NCBI GenBank assembly: GCA_022829145.1
Contig: CM040753.1
Coordinates: 7,150,884-7,214,883, forward strand
Reading direction: 5' to 3'
Length of the DNA stretch: 64,000 nt
Source: Albula goreensis
Lineage: Eukaryota; Chordata; Actinopteri; Albuliformes; Albulidae
The notes beneath the pieces were generated by a model that was not told the origin of the DNA, did not search any database, and worked only from the letters and a program-made list of their open reading frames with translations. Of this stretch, positions 37,401-45,831 are shown in pieces. The first letter of the stretch is position 1, and each line of letters opens with the position of its first letter. The translations under genes and the position numbers were made by a program.

Positions 37401-40400
37401 AAATACATTTCAGAGTCTTTTCAAACTCATTACAATATTTTCAGACACAATGAAAGCTGGGACAATGACTCACAATCTAAGCTCCGCCTCTGCCGGGGTA
37501 CCCCCCTTCCCCCCCGAAAAGCACAATGAGATCCAGAGATAAAAGGCAGCTCCTCAAATGCAAAGAATTATTATTGATATCATTCCTTTCACTGGAAAAA
37601 GACGCTCAAACCAATAGGGAGTTGAGAATAACCTCAGACAAGAGTAACGGATTACCTATTGTATAAATCAAACACAATGGCCTCATGAAGAAGCAGTTCA
37701 AATAAAGGTCATCAGAGATAGAGATTATGGTTGGTCATAGACAGACACAACACAACACCACAACCCCCAAAATGGGATAAAACTCAACAGCTGGCTTCCC
37801 AGACAGTGCAGACTGCCACACTATAACCCCGCCAACTGCTACCATTTAGGTTATGGAGAGCCAAAAGACACTTTCAAATTCTCCCTGCGGTCTTATCATT
37901 TATACTGGAAGGACGGTTGGACGATTTCAATGGTGAGCGACATCAGAAAGGGGATTGAATTTCAGACAGGCCCTGGCTTTGGGCTGGTCGGGGAAAACAG
38001 TCACCATTCCATTCTATACTTAGCAACTGGGCTCTGCTTTGTGCAAAGACCAAAACAGACACACTCACTTTTGAAAATAATGATGAGCTTTAGCAAAAGT
38101 GGGTCCACCAGCACAGTTTAATCAACAGTCATTGAGGCAGCGAGCCTTCAAGAACTGGTACAGTGATGACAGTCCATACACATTTTCTTAACCAACATTG
38201 TACTGTCCTGTCTGCATCTTGAAGTCCTCTCTGTCCCTCTTGTCTACTGTACCTCCATTTTCTCCCCTGAGGGGTTGAAACCTGGTGAAAAGCCTGCTAA
38301 CATTAGCTAGGCTCATCTTTACCTTTCGCTGTATGGCGACTGTCAGTTCTGCCACTCTGAAAACACAAAAGGCGCCCTGACTCCAGGCTTACATCAGACC
38401 CAAGTCCCTGATCCACACTTGTGACTCAGCTGAACAGGGTAACCCCTTGCCTGAAGCACAGGAGCACATCTCCTGAGAGACGGCGCGGACGGTGGCCCTT
38501 ACCTTGTCACTGACGTCCAGCACGTAGGCACTGTGTCTCCACTTGGTCAGCACGATGGGTTCCGGCACCTTCCTGTCGAGACTTCGGCTTTTGGGCGGGT
38601 CCCCAGGCTGCGGAGGGGAAAGGTTATACTGCAGAGAAATCGAGAGAGAGAGAGAAAGGGAGACAGAGAAAAAACATCAGATTGGAGAACTCCATGTGCA
38701 AATATACAGTGGACCAAATACAGGGCCCTGCTGTACCTCTCTCCTCACAGCCCAGAACACCATCTGTGAGTCACGGTCCTGGTGGAGAGAGTGTCGCCCT
38801 GTCACCAGGCTCCACGGTAACAGGCGCTGACCCTGCGCATTTTGGTTTATCTAACGCCTGCCGACATGAAAGTTGCTCCTAAGCCACACTGCTGCCCTGA
38901 TCTCCATTAACTTAACCAGATTACTGCCTTTCTGAATTTAGCACTGTCACAAAAGACTACAGGATCAGCTCAAGAACGCCAATGAACCTCCTTCACACAA
39001 CGGGAACTAATGCCATGTGACAGAAGCGAATATATATCTAGCATTAGCCTCAGGTTTAGATTTAAGATTGTGAGGTCTTCTATTTTAGCTATAAAGCGGT
39101 GAACCTAGATCTGTGAACCGTGCCACACACTGTCAAAAGGCAACTTCAAGCAAAGATAATTCTGTGCGTGTGTGTGTGTACGTTAGCACCGTATTTACAC
39201 ATTTGTGTATGCCTATATCTGTGTGCGCGTGTGTGTATTTGTTAGTATTGTATTTACATGCTTATGCGTGCCTATATTTGTGTGTGCATGTAACACAGGA
39301 AAAGGCTGTCTGGAGGCCTGCGCATCCTGTAGTGTGATGGAAATGCCCCCCCTGCAGAGCTAGCAGACACGAGCAGAACTGAAAGAGCCCAAACACAACA
39401 GAATTTCCTACTTCCTCTAATTAAATCCAGCCATCTCACCACCCACCAGCTCTGAGTTAATGGACTGACACTTTCTGTGGCCTATGTCAAAGCCAGTGAG
39501 GTCTGGGTACCGATGTACATCCCATAATAAGCCATTGTTTCTGGATAGTAACCCTGCTTTCCTGTAGAATCTGCCCATTCCTTGGTGATACCCAGCTGCA
39601 GACAGTCCAGAATGCTATTGCTGGGATTCTAGCTGGGATGAAGCAAAGCGTATCATCCTATGTCACCTGTCCTGGGTTCTTGTCACAGGCTTCTCTGCAA
39701 ATTCAAGCAAGATTCTGCTCCTTCCCTGGGAAAAGTGAGTGGGCTAGCGCTATCAGGCATGAGTGGCCTAGCTCTGTCATACCTCAGCAGGCTTGTTATC
39801 CATTGCTGTCCCCCGTGGATGCGATGGTCTATGACTGCAGGCTGGCTACCTGAGCTTTCCCAATACTCAGAACAGGGGCCCGGAAATTCTACACACATAA
39901 CCCTTAAATTACAGACTGAGGTGTCACACCATGCCAGGAATCCAGACAGCCTTGAAGCATCGATGCTGAAGAGCCACAAAAAGCTAACATCTCCCTGCCT
40001 GCTAGTTTTTACTGCTGATGCAAATAGGGCAGCTTTAAACCTAAACTAGCAGCAGCTTCCAATGGTAATAAAACTTCAAAAGCAAACTCCTGCTCCATGA
40101 TTTGCATGTGTAGGGGTTTACTCAACAGCAGTCGGTTTGGAAAGGAGTGTCATCAGGCAACAGACAACTGTACTTAAACCTGTGAGTAAAACATGCATTT
40201 TTTTTTGGATTCTGAAACATTATTATGTGGATTTAATTTGTTAAGAGAGCTGGAACCAGTCCTCTCGCGATCCTTCAGACGCTATCGTCATTGTCATATC
40301 TTCTGGTAAGGGTTTTGTGTTTGTCACAACACACTCTGGGGCACTGAGAAAGACTAAATGAAAAGCAGTATTCTATATGGGATATATTATTGTTGTTGTT

Positions 40401-40411
40401 TTTGTGTTGTT

Positions 40412-40448
<37 letters not shown>

Positions 40449-43229
40449 CCATTTTCAGTACCACTGATAGACTCACTTTTGGAAGCTCCCACTCAGACCT
40501 GGATCCGTCCACGCTGTAGTAGTAAGGCCGTCCTTGTTCATCCACATGCTTTATCCACTGAAAACACACCAGATAGATGAGAAAAGCTGACACATATACC
40601 CCCTGCACACACCCACACACACACACATATACACACGCGCACACACATGCACTCAGCAGCTCTCTCACTCTAGCATTTAAATTAAACTCAGCACCAGCAG
40701 GGAGTGCAATGACAGAAGGAGAACAATGCATTCAGAACATGCCTCGCCTGGGTACCACTGGGTTTATTTTTTCTTTAAAAAAGAAACACTGTGTTTTTTT
40801 TTTTCTTGTATAGATGCTACCCCAGTTCTCTATCAATATTGAATGCCTAATTTGTGTGTGTCCATGCTCCTTCTGCAACTGCCTCAATTCAGAAGAGCAG
40901 ACAAAAGCATGTACTCTCCTCCGAAACATGTGATGTCAAGCCACGGTCTGTCCTCTCTCCGCAGTGCACTGGTTGTGCTTGCACATTGAGCCACGGGAGC
41001 CAAAGTGTGCTAGTGAAACTTGTGCGAGACAAACAGTAGGAGCCCGACTGACCAGAAGGGGTCACTGGCGAGCGATGAAACAGACTTCCTGCCAAAGTGA
41101 ACTCCCGGTGCCCCTTATTTTAGCAATTTAATTGTTGCCTTGTTAAACCGGATGCACTGTATGTTTCTTCTTGTCCAGGACACTCTTGCAAAACAGATAT
41201 TCATCTCGGCGGGACTTTATTGGTAAAACAAAGGATAAATTAAATGAAACATTCTTAATCCCCTTAAACCCTGGGTGAACCTACACCCAGTTATACATAG
41301 CTTTATGGAGCAGCTGGACACAGCCAACACTGGCAACCACTTTTCGTAATAGAATAAAACATAGCCCTGGTTAGGGAACAGCCTAACTTATTACCTAACT
41401 GCCTGATTATTTTCTTACACTAAATCTAGCCAGGCTGTGTCCTTCGATTCCCTTTTCTGGGGTAAGCTGTTTATAGAACTTACTTCTTTCCCTATTCTAC
41501 CCAACCAACCAAGCGCTAATGAGCTATAAATGGTAAAATATCTGTATTGCTTCAGATGGATAACTTTGTGAACGATAAGCCGTTAGCCGCATCAGACTAA
41601 GTTTACTTCCTGTCTGATGAATACATGAACCCACTTCCCTTCCCCTCCCCTCCTGATTGGTCATCCTGTGGGTCTGAGCTAAGCAACTGGGTGGAAAATG
41701 GGTGTGTGTTCAGCAACAGAAATAACCAGAACCTCACACTTAACATTTGACATTAAGCAGATATTCTTATCCAGAGCTACTCAGGGAGTTTCATCTTTAC
41801 TCCTTTTCATACAGCTGGATATTTACTGCAGCAAATTTAACTGAAGTACCTTCATCAAGAGTACAAAAACAGTACATTTCTAGGGAATTGAACCTGCAAC
41901 CCCTGAGTAATAATTATACTACTATAGCTGTCCACCTCTACCCCATTGACCTTGTGTCACCATTGTTCTGTATGTTGACCTTGTAACCTTTGACCCTTGA
42001 CCCCCAGGAGGACCAGAGCAGAAGGGAGGACTGATAGATAAATGGATAGACAGACAAAGGCCCCAGTACCTTCTCATTAGTATATTCACAGACATAAAGG
42101 GTGTGTCCATGCTCATCCAGCTCCTCTGACCAGCCCCTCAGAGGGGAACCGTACTGGCTGTCTGATTGGCTGGAGTACGTGCTGTGGCAGTTCTCTTCCG
42201 ATGACAGAGGCTGGAATCAACAGGTGGAAAAAGGAAGGGAAAGAGGGAGAGAGGGAGAAAGAGAAATCTGTGTGATTCATGGGGATGGGGGGGGGTGATT
42301 TTCATCTGTTGAACATTGAGAGGTTCATCAATTTAGGAGACAGGAGATAGTTTCACCCCAGAGGAAATAATCACGGTTAATCAGGAGGCAGAGAGATCCC
42401 CGGAGATTCACATACCCGTACACAGAACAGAGTCAGATATCCCATGATGCTTTTCAGTGGTACCACAGCAGGTAAATTATGCAAAATTTGGGTCTGGGCA
42501 TCTGTTATCAGTCTGATTATAGTTCTTTTGTGTGGGGCTGTTAGCGGAGTACAACCTCAGATGTACAAACCAATGGGTCAACCTAATGGATTATGAACTC
42601 GGAAACAGCACATGCATTTACTGTGATTATCAATTACTGTAAATGCATGTAAATTATCAATACCAGGCTTGCTTTATATTTCAGCATGGCAAGCATGAAG
42701 CCATAACCACTCATTCTTTCTACTGACAAAAAAAAAAACATTAGTCTAAAGACCTGGTCTTAGCAACATAGCTAAAGAACATGGTGTGTTAAAAAAAAAC
42801 AGTGTACATTAAGAGGGACAAGAACAAAACCAAACAATAAACAAATCGAGCCAAAGACACTGTGTCACTGAAAAGGAGAAGTATCATTTAGAAAGCTAAC
42901 ATAAAAAAGTAATGTCCAAATGAGCCCTTGTCTCATTATTAATTTGGACTGTGACTCTTATATAAGGGACTAAAGGTCAAAATCTTTAAACTGGTGATTC
43001 TTTAGTTACTTTTGAAGTTACAAAAATGTTCTACTTCTCAGGCACCCACCATTCTTTAAATTGGTTTGGCTCTGTGACTTTTTACAGTGACTCAGTTTAT
43101 ACGAACAGCTGATGACACCCACCAAAGATGATGAAGACTGCGTGCGCGCACGCACACACGCACGCACACACACGCACGCGCACACACACGCACACATGCA
43201 CACACACACGCACGCACACACGCACACAC

Positions 43230-43305
<76 letters not shown>

Positions 43306-45222
43306 CAAAGCCATAAACTGGCAGATGTTGTTATATCTGTCATCTCTATCCATCATTATCATGCAGGGTAATTACAGCTATCAATGTTAGCAAATAATAT
43401 AAATTATTATTTTGAGGTAAAATTTTCAATGTAGATTTGCAAATGCTCCTCCATCCAGCCTCCAGAAGACCAAAATATTTTTGAAAAATCATGCACTGAT
43501 TGTCATACTCATCCAAAGCTGTTCATATGGAGACTGGTTATATGGTTAACTGATAGTTTGACAACTGTTGTAAAAGCCATGCTAAATACATGTTTGCTTC
43601 CAAATCTAAGTTGGTGTAAGCAGGACTTACAAACAAAGATGTTAACATAATAGCATGTTAAGCATAACACCAGCATATTAACTAAAACGTAAAGCTGTGG
43701 ACACTGCTGGAGAACTGCTGGTCCTCAATACAATTTTTCTTACTGCAGTGTAATGAAATACTTTAGCCACAGGATGGCAGTATGGAGCCATTTTGTCATC
43801 ATCTTCATGCTTATCAAAAACTTTTAACAGTATACATTTTTTTCAATACTATTTTTCAGATAATTAGAGAATATACCAAGCCTAATTTAACTAAGCCACT
43901 GCATTCGCAGTTGCGTTTCCTGCCCGTTTTTTTGGCACGTTACCATACTGGCATTTCCCCTTTCTCGATAGCATGTAAGGGCATGAGGCCATCAGAACAT
44001 CAGTGTGTGTGATGACAAGAACAGGCCAGTTTTGCAGATCCAGGCTTGTCAAATAAATGCACTGTCCTCATAGTTCTTCTAGCAGCTGGGTTCCACAGAT
44101 CTGATCAATCATAAATATATCATTTAAATATAGCTCCAGCCAGGACCCAGCTTCAGCTTCAGCTCTGGCCTGGTTTCATTTTCAGACACGAGCTGCAGTG
44201 ATAAGAGCCAGTTTGGGGACCGGATTCAAGGCGAGGCCACGGTCTGAGGCAGTACTGAGCGCACCGCTAGGCCCCACGGCTACGCAAACCCACACCACCT
44301 CAGATCAATTAGGTCAAAGGTAACAACTATGCGAAGACTATGGCTGTGTTCCGGTCTGCATACTTGCATACCATCAGCTTCCATACTTGGTAATGAAATT
44401 CTTCCAAGGGTGCTAGCTGGAGTGTAATTCTTAGTATGCAAGTATGCAGTTGGCTTCAACTTTGGAAATGCTACTTTGGAAATTTGGAATGTTTTCACAG
44501 CATCATCACTGGTTTTAGAATCCTTTTATTTTATTTAACTTTCATGTCATATATCAGTAATAATTTGATAAAACAGCATAACTTGCACACTGCTACAATA
44601 GGTAATGTGAATTTGTAAACAAATTCCTCTGTTGTTTCATTGGTGGTTGCTGTATTTGACCTGACAATTTGACCCAGTCAAGTAGACATGAACATGCCTG
44701 TACTTGAGTTTTGCATACTTACAATCTGGAAGGCAGTTGATGACAGACAAACCGGTGACCATTCTTGCAATGCATACCTACAGCTCTGCAAGTATGCAGA
44801 ATGGAGCATAGCCCAGTCTACAGCTCTACGAACCCCGCTGAGGGCAGCACAGTGGTTTCCTCTTCCTGTTCACCTGTTCAGTGAGTGAGATGTCACCCCT
44901 GAGGAGAAGGGCTGGGGCCAGTTTTAGGAGGGCGACGGGGACGGGCGTTTACCTCCAAGTCCCCTGTCCCATGAGGCTCGCTCCGGCTGCTCCCACTGCT
45001 GCTGGCATCGCGGGCGCGGGGCGGTTTCCAGGTGCGCTCCAGCGAGGCGCGGTTGAAGTAGAAGTGGCGCCCCGTGCCGTCCTTGTGCGTCTCCCAGTCC
45101 CCCAGCGTGTGCAGCGGGGAGCTGGAGGGCTGCGGCGGCAGGCTGGACTGCGAGATCTTCAGCTCCTGGAGGTTGGTGTAGACCGGGGACTCGGGCCTGC
45201 CCTGACCCATGGGAGATGCAGT
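20764..45222 (-). CDS. arhgap12: Rho GTPase-activating protein 12 (Arhgap12), 5'-partial multi-exon gene
   Basis: Sixteen exons on the minus strand join in frame: 45222-44953, 42210-42070, 40557-40477, 38628-38503, 35734-35660, 34745-34684, 34229-34148, 30028-29924, 29574-29476, 28572-28470, 28064-27945, 26583-26485, 25993-25916, 24055-23921, 23402-23297 and 20938-20764. They total 1857 nt, 618 residues plus a TAG stop. In window numbering the order is linker with NLQELKISQ (17-25), WW1 (W43/W65), a WW-like motif (W117), WW2 (W138/W160), PH (about 235-347) and RhoGAP (about 424-618). The arginine finger is R463 in GLYRVSG. The family converts Rho-family GTPases to the GDP-bound state; ARHGAP12 is reported to act mainly on Rac1 at membranes and cell junctions. 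The linker and WW-to-PH text match vertebrate ARHGAP12 more closely than ARHGAP27, 15 or 9. The SH3-bearing N terminus (about 230 residues in the human protein) is absent from the window. Whether this is the a or b fish paralogue cannot be told. Confidence 0.95.
21564..21744. repeat. ~35-bp tandem repeat, about five copies
   Basis: The phrase 'acac..agtggatatgg.agtgttcacttct' recurs from about 21564, 21602, 21637, 21672 and 21705 with mutations. The last copy carries a short insertion. Intronic. Confidence 0.75.
22320..22384. repeat. 24-bp direct duplication, 41-bp spacing
   Basis: GCCACTGAGAGTTTGGCCAA plus TAAA occurs at 22320-22343 and again at 22361-22384, identical in both copies. Each copy contains a CCAAT-like box on the minus strand (ATTGG on that strand). 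Confidence 0.85.
23297..23402 (-). CDS. arhgap12: arhgap12 exon: RhoGAP helices (…[21 protein letters not shown])
   Basis: Residues 526-561. The acceptor is TTTTTCCAG and the donor AA|GTAAGT. It enters with a split Lys codon and leaves with two bases of the next Lys. It encodes [18 protein letters not shown] followed by [16 protein letters not shown], the RhoGAP segment 'LIRQLPKPNQDTMQ' of the family. The 517-bp intron to the next coding exon upstream carries a SINE. Confidence 0.96.
23650..23872 (-). mobile_element. tRNA-derived SINE copy in arhgap12 intron
   Basis: Read on the minus strand it starts with 'gtggtgtaatggtttggaag' (tRNA-like 5' head) and continues with a B-box-like 'ggttgcaggttaaattcccac'. 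It ends with 'gtctgctaaatgca', the conserved tail of a widespread fish SINE. It lies 49 bp below the exon at 23921. It is diverged and the family is unnamed. Confidence 0.6.
23921..24055 (-). CDS. arhgap12: arhgap12 exon: RhoGAP core ([14 protein letters not shown])
   Basis: Residues 481-526. The acceptor is ATCTCAG and the donor ATCA|GTGAGT, phase 1 on both sides. It encodes [20 protein letters not shown], then [18 protein letters not shown]. The [11 protein letters not shown] motif (K502, R506) is the second invariant block of RhoGAP domains and helps position the catalytic loop. Confidence 0.97.
24056..25915 (-). other. arhgap12: arhgap12 intron with (TC)n at its 5' end
   Basis: A 1.86-kb intron. 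Read on the minus strand, a pure (TC)n of about 24 units (25907-25859) starts nine bases after the donor. The rest is unique sequence with an A12 run and an A11 run near 25681-25710. No exon is seen. Confidence 0.75.
25859..25907. repeat. (GA)24 microsatellite abutting a splice donor
   Basis: A pure GA tract on the plus strand is (TC)n in the transcript, beginning nine bases after the donor of the arginine-finger exon. Confidence 0.96.
25916..25993 (-). CDS. arhgap12: arhgap12 exon: RhoGAP arginine finger (GLYRVSG)
   Basis: Residues 455-481. The acceptor is CCCTGCAG and the donor CACG|GTACGC, phase 1 on both sides. It encodes [20 protein letters not shown] followed by FAVNH. R463 in GLYRVSG is the catalytic arginine finger of RhoGAP domains. 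The exon is 78 bp and symmetric, so skipping would keep frame but remove catalysis. Its introns begin and end in (CT)n. Confidence 0.97.
26006..26029. repeat. Short (GA)n in the polypyrimidine tract
   Basis: On the minus strand this is a TC-repeat pyrimidine tract ending about 12 bases before the acceptor AG of the arginine-finger exon. Confidence 0.85.
26485..26583 (-). CDS. arhgap12: arhgap12 exon: start of the RhoGAP domain
   Basis: Residues 422-455. The acceptor is TCTTCAG and the donor ACAG|GTACGC, phase 1 on both sides. It encodes [20 protein letters not shown] followed by [12 protein letters not shown]. 'VFGC.L..LC.RE...VP.FV..CI.HVE' is the opening of the RhoGAP domain in the ARHGAP12/15/27/9 group. 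Confidence 0.96.
26584..27944 (-). other. arhgap12: arhgap12 intron with long compound microsatellite
   Basis: A 1.36-kb intron. A CACT/CA compound tract occupies 26722-26999, (GA)n tracts lie at about 27028-27053 and 27563-27587, and a SINE-tail-like fragment (CGTCTGATAAATGCC) lies at 27484-27498. No exon is seen. Confidence 0.75.
26722..26999. repeat. Compound (CACT)n/(CA)n tract, ~280 bp
   Basis: Mixed ACTCACAC units lead into (CACT)n at about 26835-26888, then pure (CA)n at about 26889-26951, then mixed CACACT. It is the longest simple repeat within the coding part of the gene. Confidence 0.95.
27945..28064 (-). CDS. arhgap12: arhgap12 exon: PH-GAP linker, [20 protein letters not shown]
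   Basis: Residues 382-422. The acceptor is TTTTCCAG and the donor AAAG|GTAAAG. It encodes [18 protein letters not shown] followed by [20 protein letters not shown]. The basic RRPTL segment immediately precedes the GAP domain and is a hallmark of the ARHGAP12/15/27/9 group. Confidence 0.96.
28195..28440. repeat. (CA)n complex, (TG)n in the arhgap12 transcript
   Basis: Interrupted CA repeats become pure (CA)n at 28316-28341 and 28388-28439, with a short GTGTGTGTGTGCGC inversion between. In the transcript this is (UG)n starting about 29 bases after the donor at 28469. Confidence 0.96.
28470..28572 (-). CDS. arhgap12: arhgap12 exon: acidic/charged PH-GAP linker
   Basis: Residues 348-382. The acceptor is GCATGCAG and the donor AGAG|GTGAGC. 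It encodes [20 protein letters not shown] followed by [14 protein letters not shown], a highly charged segment. It matches the 'EGIEEEIPDSPGIEKHDKEK' stretch of vertebrate ARHGAP12 and is a main reason for preferring that name. Confidence 0.95.
28573..29475 (-). other. arhgap12: arhgap12 intron with a SINE
   Basis: A 903-bp intron. It carries a plus-strand tRNA-derived SINE copy at about 28815-29012 and otherwise unique sequence. Confidence 0.7.
28815..29012 (+). mobile_element. tRNA-derived SINE copy, antisense to arhgap12
   Basis: The 5' head is 'gtgccagggttaaggagtgg', followed by 'cctttaagcaaggtgcttcactt'. The tail is 'cctggataagagtgactgcgaaatgcctg', the standard tail of a fish tRNA SINE. 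It lies opposite in orientation to arhgap12. Confidence 0.65.
29476..29574 (-). CDS. arhgap12: arhgap12 exon: PH domain C-terminal helix
   Basis: Residues 315-347. The acceptor is TCTTCAG and the donor CAT|GTGAGT, phase 0 both sides. It encodes [20 protein letters not shown] followed by [14 protein letters not shown]336 is the single invariant tryptophan of the C-terminal PH helix. Confidence 0.96.
29924..30028 (-). CDS. arhgap12: arhgap12 exon: PH domain middle strands
   Basis: Residues 280-314. The acceptor is CTTGTAG and the donor GAG|GTACAT (weak, A at +5), phase 0 both sides. It encodes [20 protein letters not shown] followed by [15 protein letters not shown]. Compared with the human protein as I remember it (…[13 protein letters not shown]), the acceptor adds one Lys before FGSNQ. 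Confidence 0.95.
30029..34147 (-). other. arhgap12: Largest arhgap12 coding-region intron (4.1 kb)
   Basis: No exon was recognised. It contains A/T runs, CNE-like blocks near 30660-30900 and 31770-32060, and a (GACA)n at about 33030-33051. A GC-rich stretch (32980-33200) has open minus frames without a family signature. No clear transposon is seen. Confidence 0.6.
34148..34229 (-). CDS. arhgap12: arhgap12 exon: PH domain strand ([17 protein letters not shown])
   Basis: Residues 252-279. The acceptor is GGTTGCAG and the donor TGG|GTAAGT. It completes the split Arg codon and encodes [20 protein letters not shown] followed by QGSGTSW. The 'KNW..SW.VL.GSSLLF.K' pattern is the PH signature of this subfamily. 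The longest open frame over this locus is in a different, wrong frame. Confidence 0.96.
34270..34293. repeat. (AATC)n microsatellite
   Basis: A short CAATCAATCAATCAATCAAT run just upstream of the exon at 34148-34229. Confidence 0.85.
34684..34745 (-). CDS. arhgap12: arhgap12 exon: PH domain N-terminal strand
   Basis: Residues 232-252. The acceptor is GCATCTGCAG and the donor ACG|GTACGT, phase 2 exit. It encodes [20 protein letters not shown] and part of an Arg, matching 'EKYGLLNVTKIAENGKKVRKNW' of vertebrate ARHGAP12. Confidence 0.96.
35660..35734 (-). CDS. arhgap12: arhgap12 symmetric exon: Ser/Pro-rich WW-PH linker
   Basis: Residues 207-231. The acceptor is ATTCCCAG and the donor ACC|GTTAGT (T at +3, weak). 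It encodes [20 protein letters not shown] followed by KPPTT. It is 75 bp, phase 0 on both sides, so it can be skipped without a frameshift. SP motifs make it a candidate phosphorylated segment. Confidence 0.92.
35735..38502 (-). other. arhgap12: arhgap12 intron, 2.8 kb
   Basis: AT-rich unique sequence with no exon, clear transposon or long microsatellite seen. A C-rich run lies near 37502-37516. Confidence 0.6.
38503..38628 (-). CDS. arhgap12: arhgap12 symmetric exon: KSRSLDRK…[10 protein letters not shown] linker
   Basis: Residues 165-206. The acceptor is TCTCTGCAG and the donor AAG|GTAAGG. It encodes [20 protein letters not shown], then [20 protein letters not shown] and DK. It is 126 bp and phase 0 on both sides. 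The match to '[21 protein letters not shown]' of vertebrate ARHGAP12 is strong. Confidence 0.96.
38629..40476 (-). other. arhgap12: arhgap12 intron with (ATC)n
   Basis: A 1.85-kb intron. An (ATC)n at 40411-40448 lies close to the upstream donor and is (GAT)n in the transcript. The plus frame at 39660-40049 has no family signature. Confidence 0.65.
40411..40448. repeat. (ATC)12 trinucleotide repeat
   Basis: A pure ATC tract on the plus strand, about 28 bases past the donor of the WW2 exon, read as (GAT)n in the transcript. Confidence 0.95.
40477..40557 (-). CDS. arhgap12: arhgap12 symmetric exon: WW2 domain
   Basis: Residues 138-164. The acceptor is TGTTTTCAG and the donor AAA|GTGAGT. It encodes [20 protein letters not shown] followed by SEWELPK, essentially the whole WW fold: W138, YYY (149-151), W160 and P163. 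It is 81 bp and phase 0 on both sides, so a WW domain can be spliced in or out as a unit. Confidence 0.97.
40558..42069 (-). other. arhgap12: arhgap12 intron with a SINE
   Basis: A 1.5-kb intron containing a (CA)n block (40611-40647), a short T run at 40795 and a minus-strand SINE at about 41745-41935. Confidence 0.65.
41745..41935 (-). mobile_element. tRNA-derived SINE copy, sense to arhgap12
   Basis: On the plus strand the order is 'attaagcagatattcttatccagagctact' (inverted tail), then 'aagagtacaaaaacagtacatttc', then 'gaattgaacctgcaaccc' (inverted B box), then an inverted head. This is the same family layout as at 23650-23872. Confidence 0.6.
42070..42210 (-). CDS. arhgap12: arhgap12 symmetric exon: SSEEN…[15 protein letters not shown]
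   Basis: Residues 91-137. The acceptor is GATTCCAG and the donor AAG|GTACTG (weak). It encodes [20 protein letters not shown], then [20 protein letters not shown] and CEYTNEK. It is 141 bp (47 codons) and phase 0 on both sides. '[21 protein letters not shown]' is diagnostic of ARHGAP12 and forms a WW-like half motif finishing on W138 of the next exon. Confidence 0.96.
43140..43302. repeat. (CACG)n/(CA)n microsatellite
   Basis: CACG/CACA-type units at 43140-43235 pass into a pure (CA)n at about 43236-43300. The first half has alternating purine-pyrimidine CG steps, compatible with Z-DNA. Confidence 0.95.
44339..44818. mobile_element. ~480-bp inverted-repeat DNA element (hAT-like MITE)
   Basis: The left end TGGCTGTGTTCCGGTCTGCA pairs with the reverse complement of the right end (GGGCTATGCTCCATTCTGCA). 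Both continue with TACTTGCA. Internal copies of GCATACTTGCA/TGCAAGTATGC recur near 44430-44447 and 44700. The flanks (aagactat / cagtctac) resemble a decayed 8-bp duplication. There is no transposase. The class is inferred from TIR length and flank. Confidence 0.65.
44953..45222 (-). CDS. arhgap12: arhgap12 first firm exon in window: linker and WW1
   Basis: Residues 1-90 in window numbering. The acceptor is CCCTCACAG and the donor GAG|GTAAAC; it is 270 bp and phase 0 on both sides. It encodes [30 protein letters not shown] and a WW domain with W43, HFYF (53-56), W65 and PP (67-68), then a Ser-rich tail. Vertebrate ARHGAP12 has '…TTPPNQGRPDSPVYANLQEL' here. It is clearly GC-richer than its surroundings. 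The acceptor shows it is not the first exon of the full-length transcript. Confidence 0.96.
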
Positions 45223-45732
45223 CTGTGAGGGAGGGAAGGGAACACACCATGTCAGAGATGATCGCTCCGCTCGCACGCCGTCAGTCTTAAAAGGCCTATT
45301 CCCGCTGAACTGACTTCCTTATTTTACAGATATGGAGACACAGAGCTTCACAAAACTAGTAATGAAAGTCACACCCCTTCATTTGCTCAGTAACTGTACA
45401 AATGCAACAATGTCACTTTCATAATATATGCAGGAATGTACACATGGGAAATAGCTTTAGGAAGATTCCAGACTATTTACTTTTACGGTGCAATTACTTA
45501 CACTTTATATTGATACCTCAGTTTTGAGAACTGGATAATTGCACAATATTTACAAACAGTGGGATTTAATATATAGCTAAAAACATCAGAATGAGTAAAA
45601 AGGGTCTTTAAGGCTCTCTTGTGTGGGCTTTAGCATTTGTTTTAGTGCTGCTTTCTTGGCCAGGCCCCCTCTTAGGAGAAAATGTCAACTTCGATAGGGT
45701 TTCTCTTTGCTAGCTATTCTCCTGTGTGATTT

Positions 45733-45831
<99 letters not shown>

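Larger units (their letters stand above)
42211..44952 (-). other. arhgap12: arhgap12 intron with (CA)n and a MITE
   Basis: A 2.7-kb intron. It holds a long (CA)n/(CACG)n tract at 43140-43302 and an inverted-repeat element at about 44339-44818. The rest is AT-rich unique sequence. Confidence 0.7.

Noticed and set aside
20764-45222. Naming the gene arhgap27 or arhgap15
   Set aside because: The GAP domain alone would allow these, but the linker ([14 protein letters not shown]…[21 protein letters not shown]…[22 protein letters not shown]) fits ARHGAP12; ARHGAP15 also lacks WW domains.
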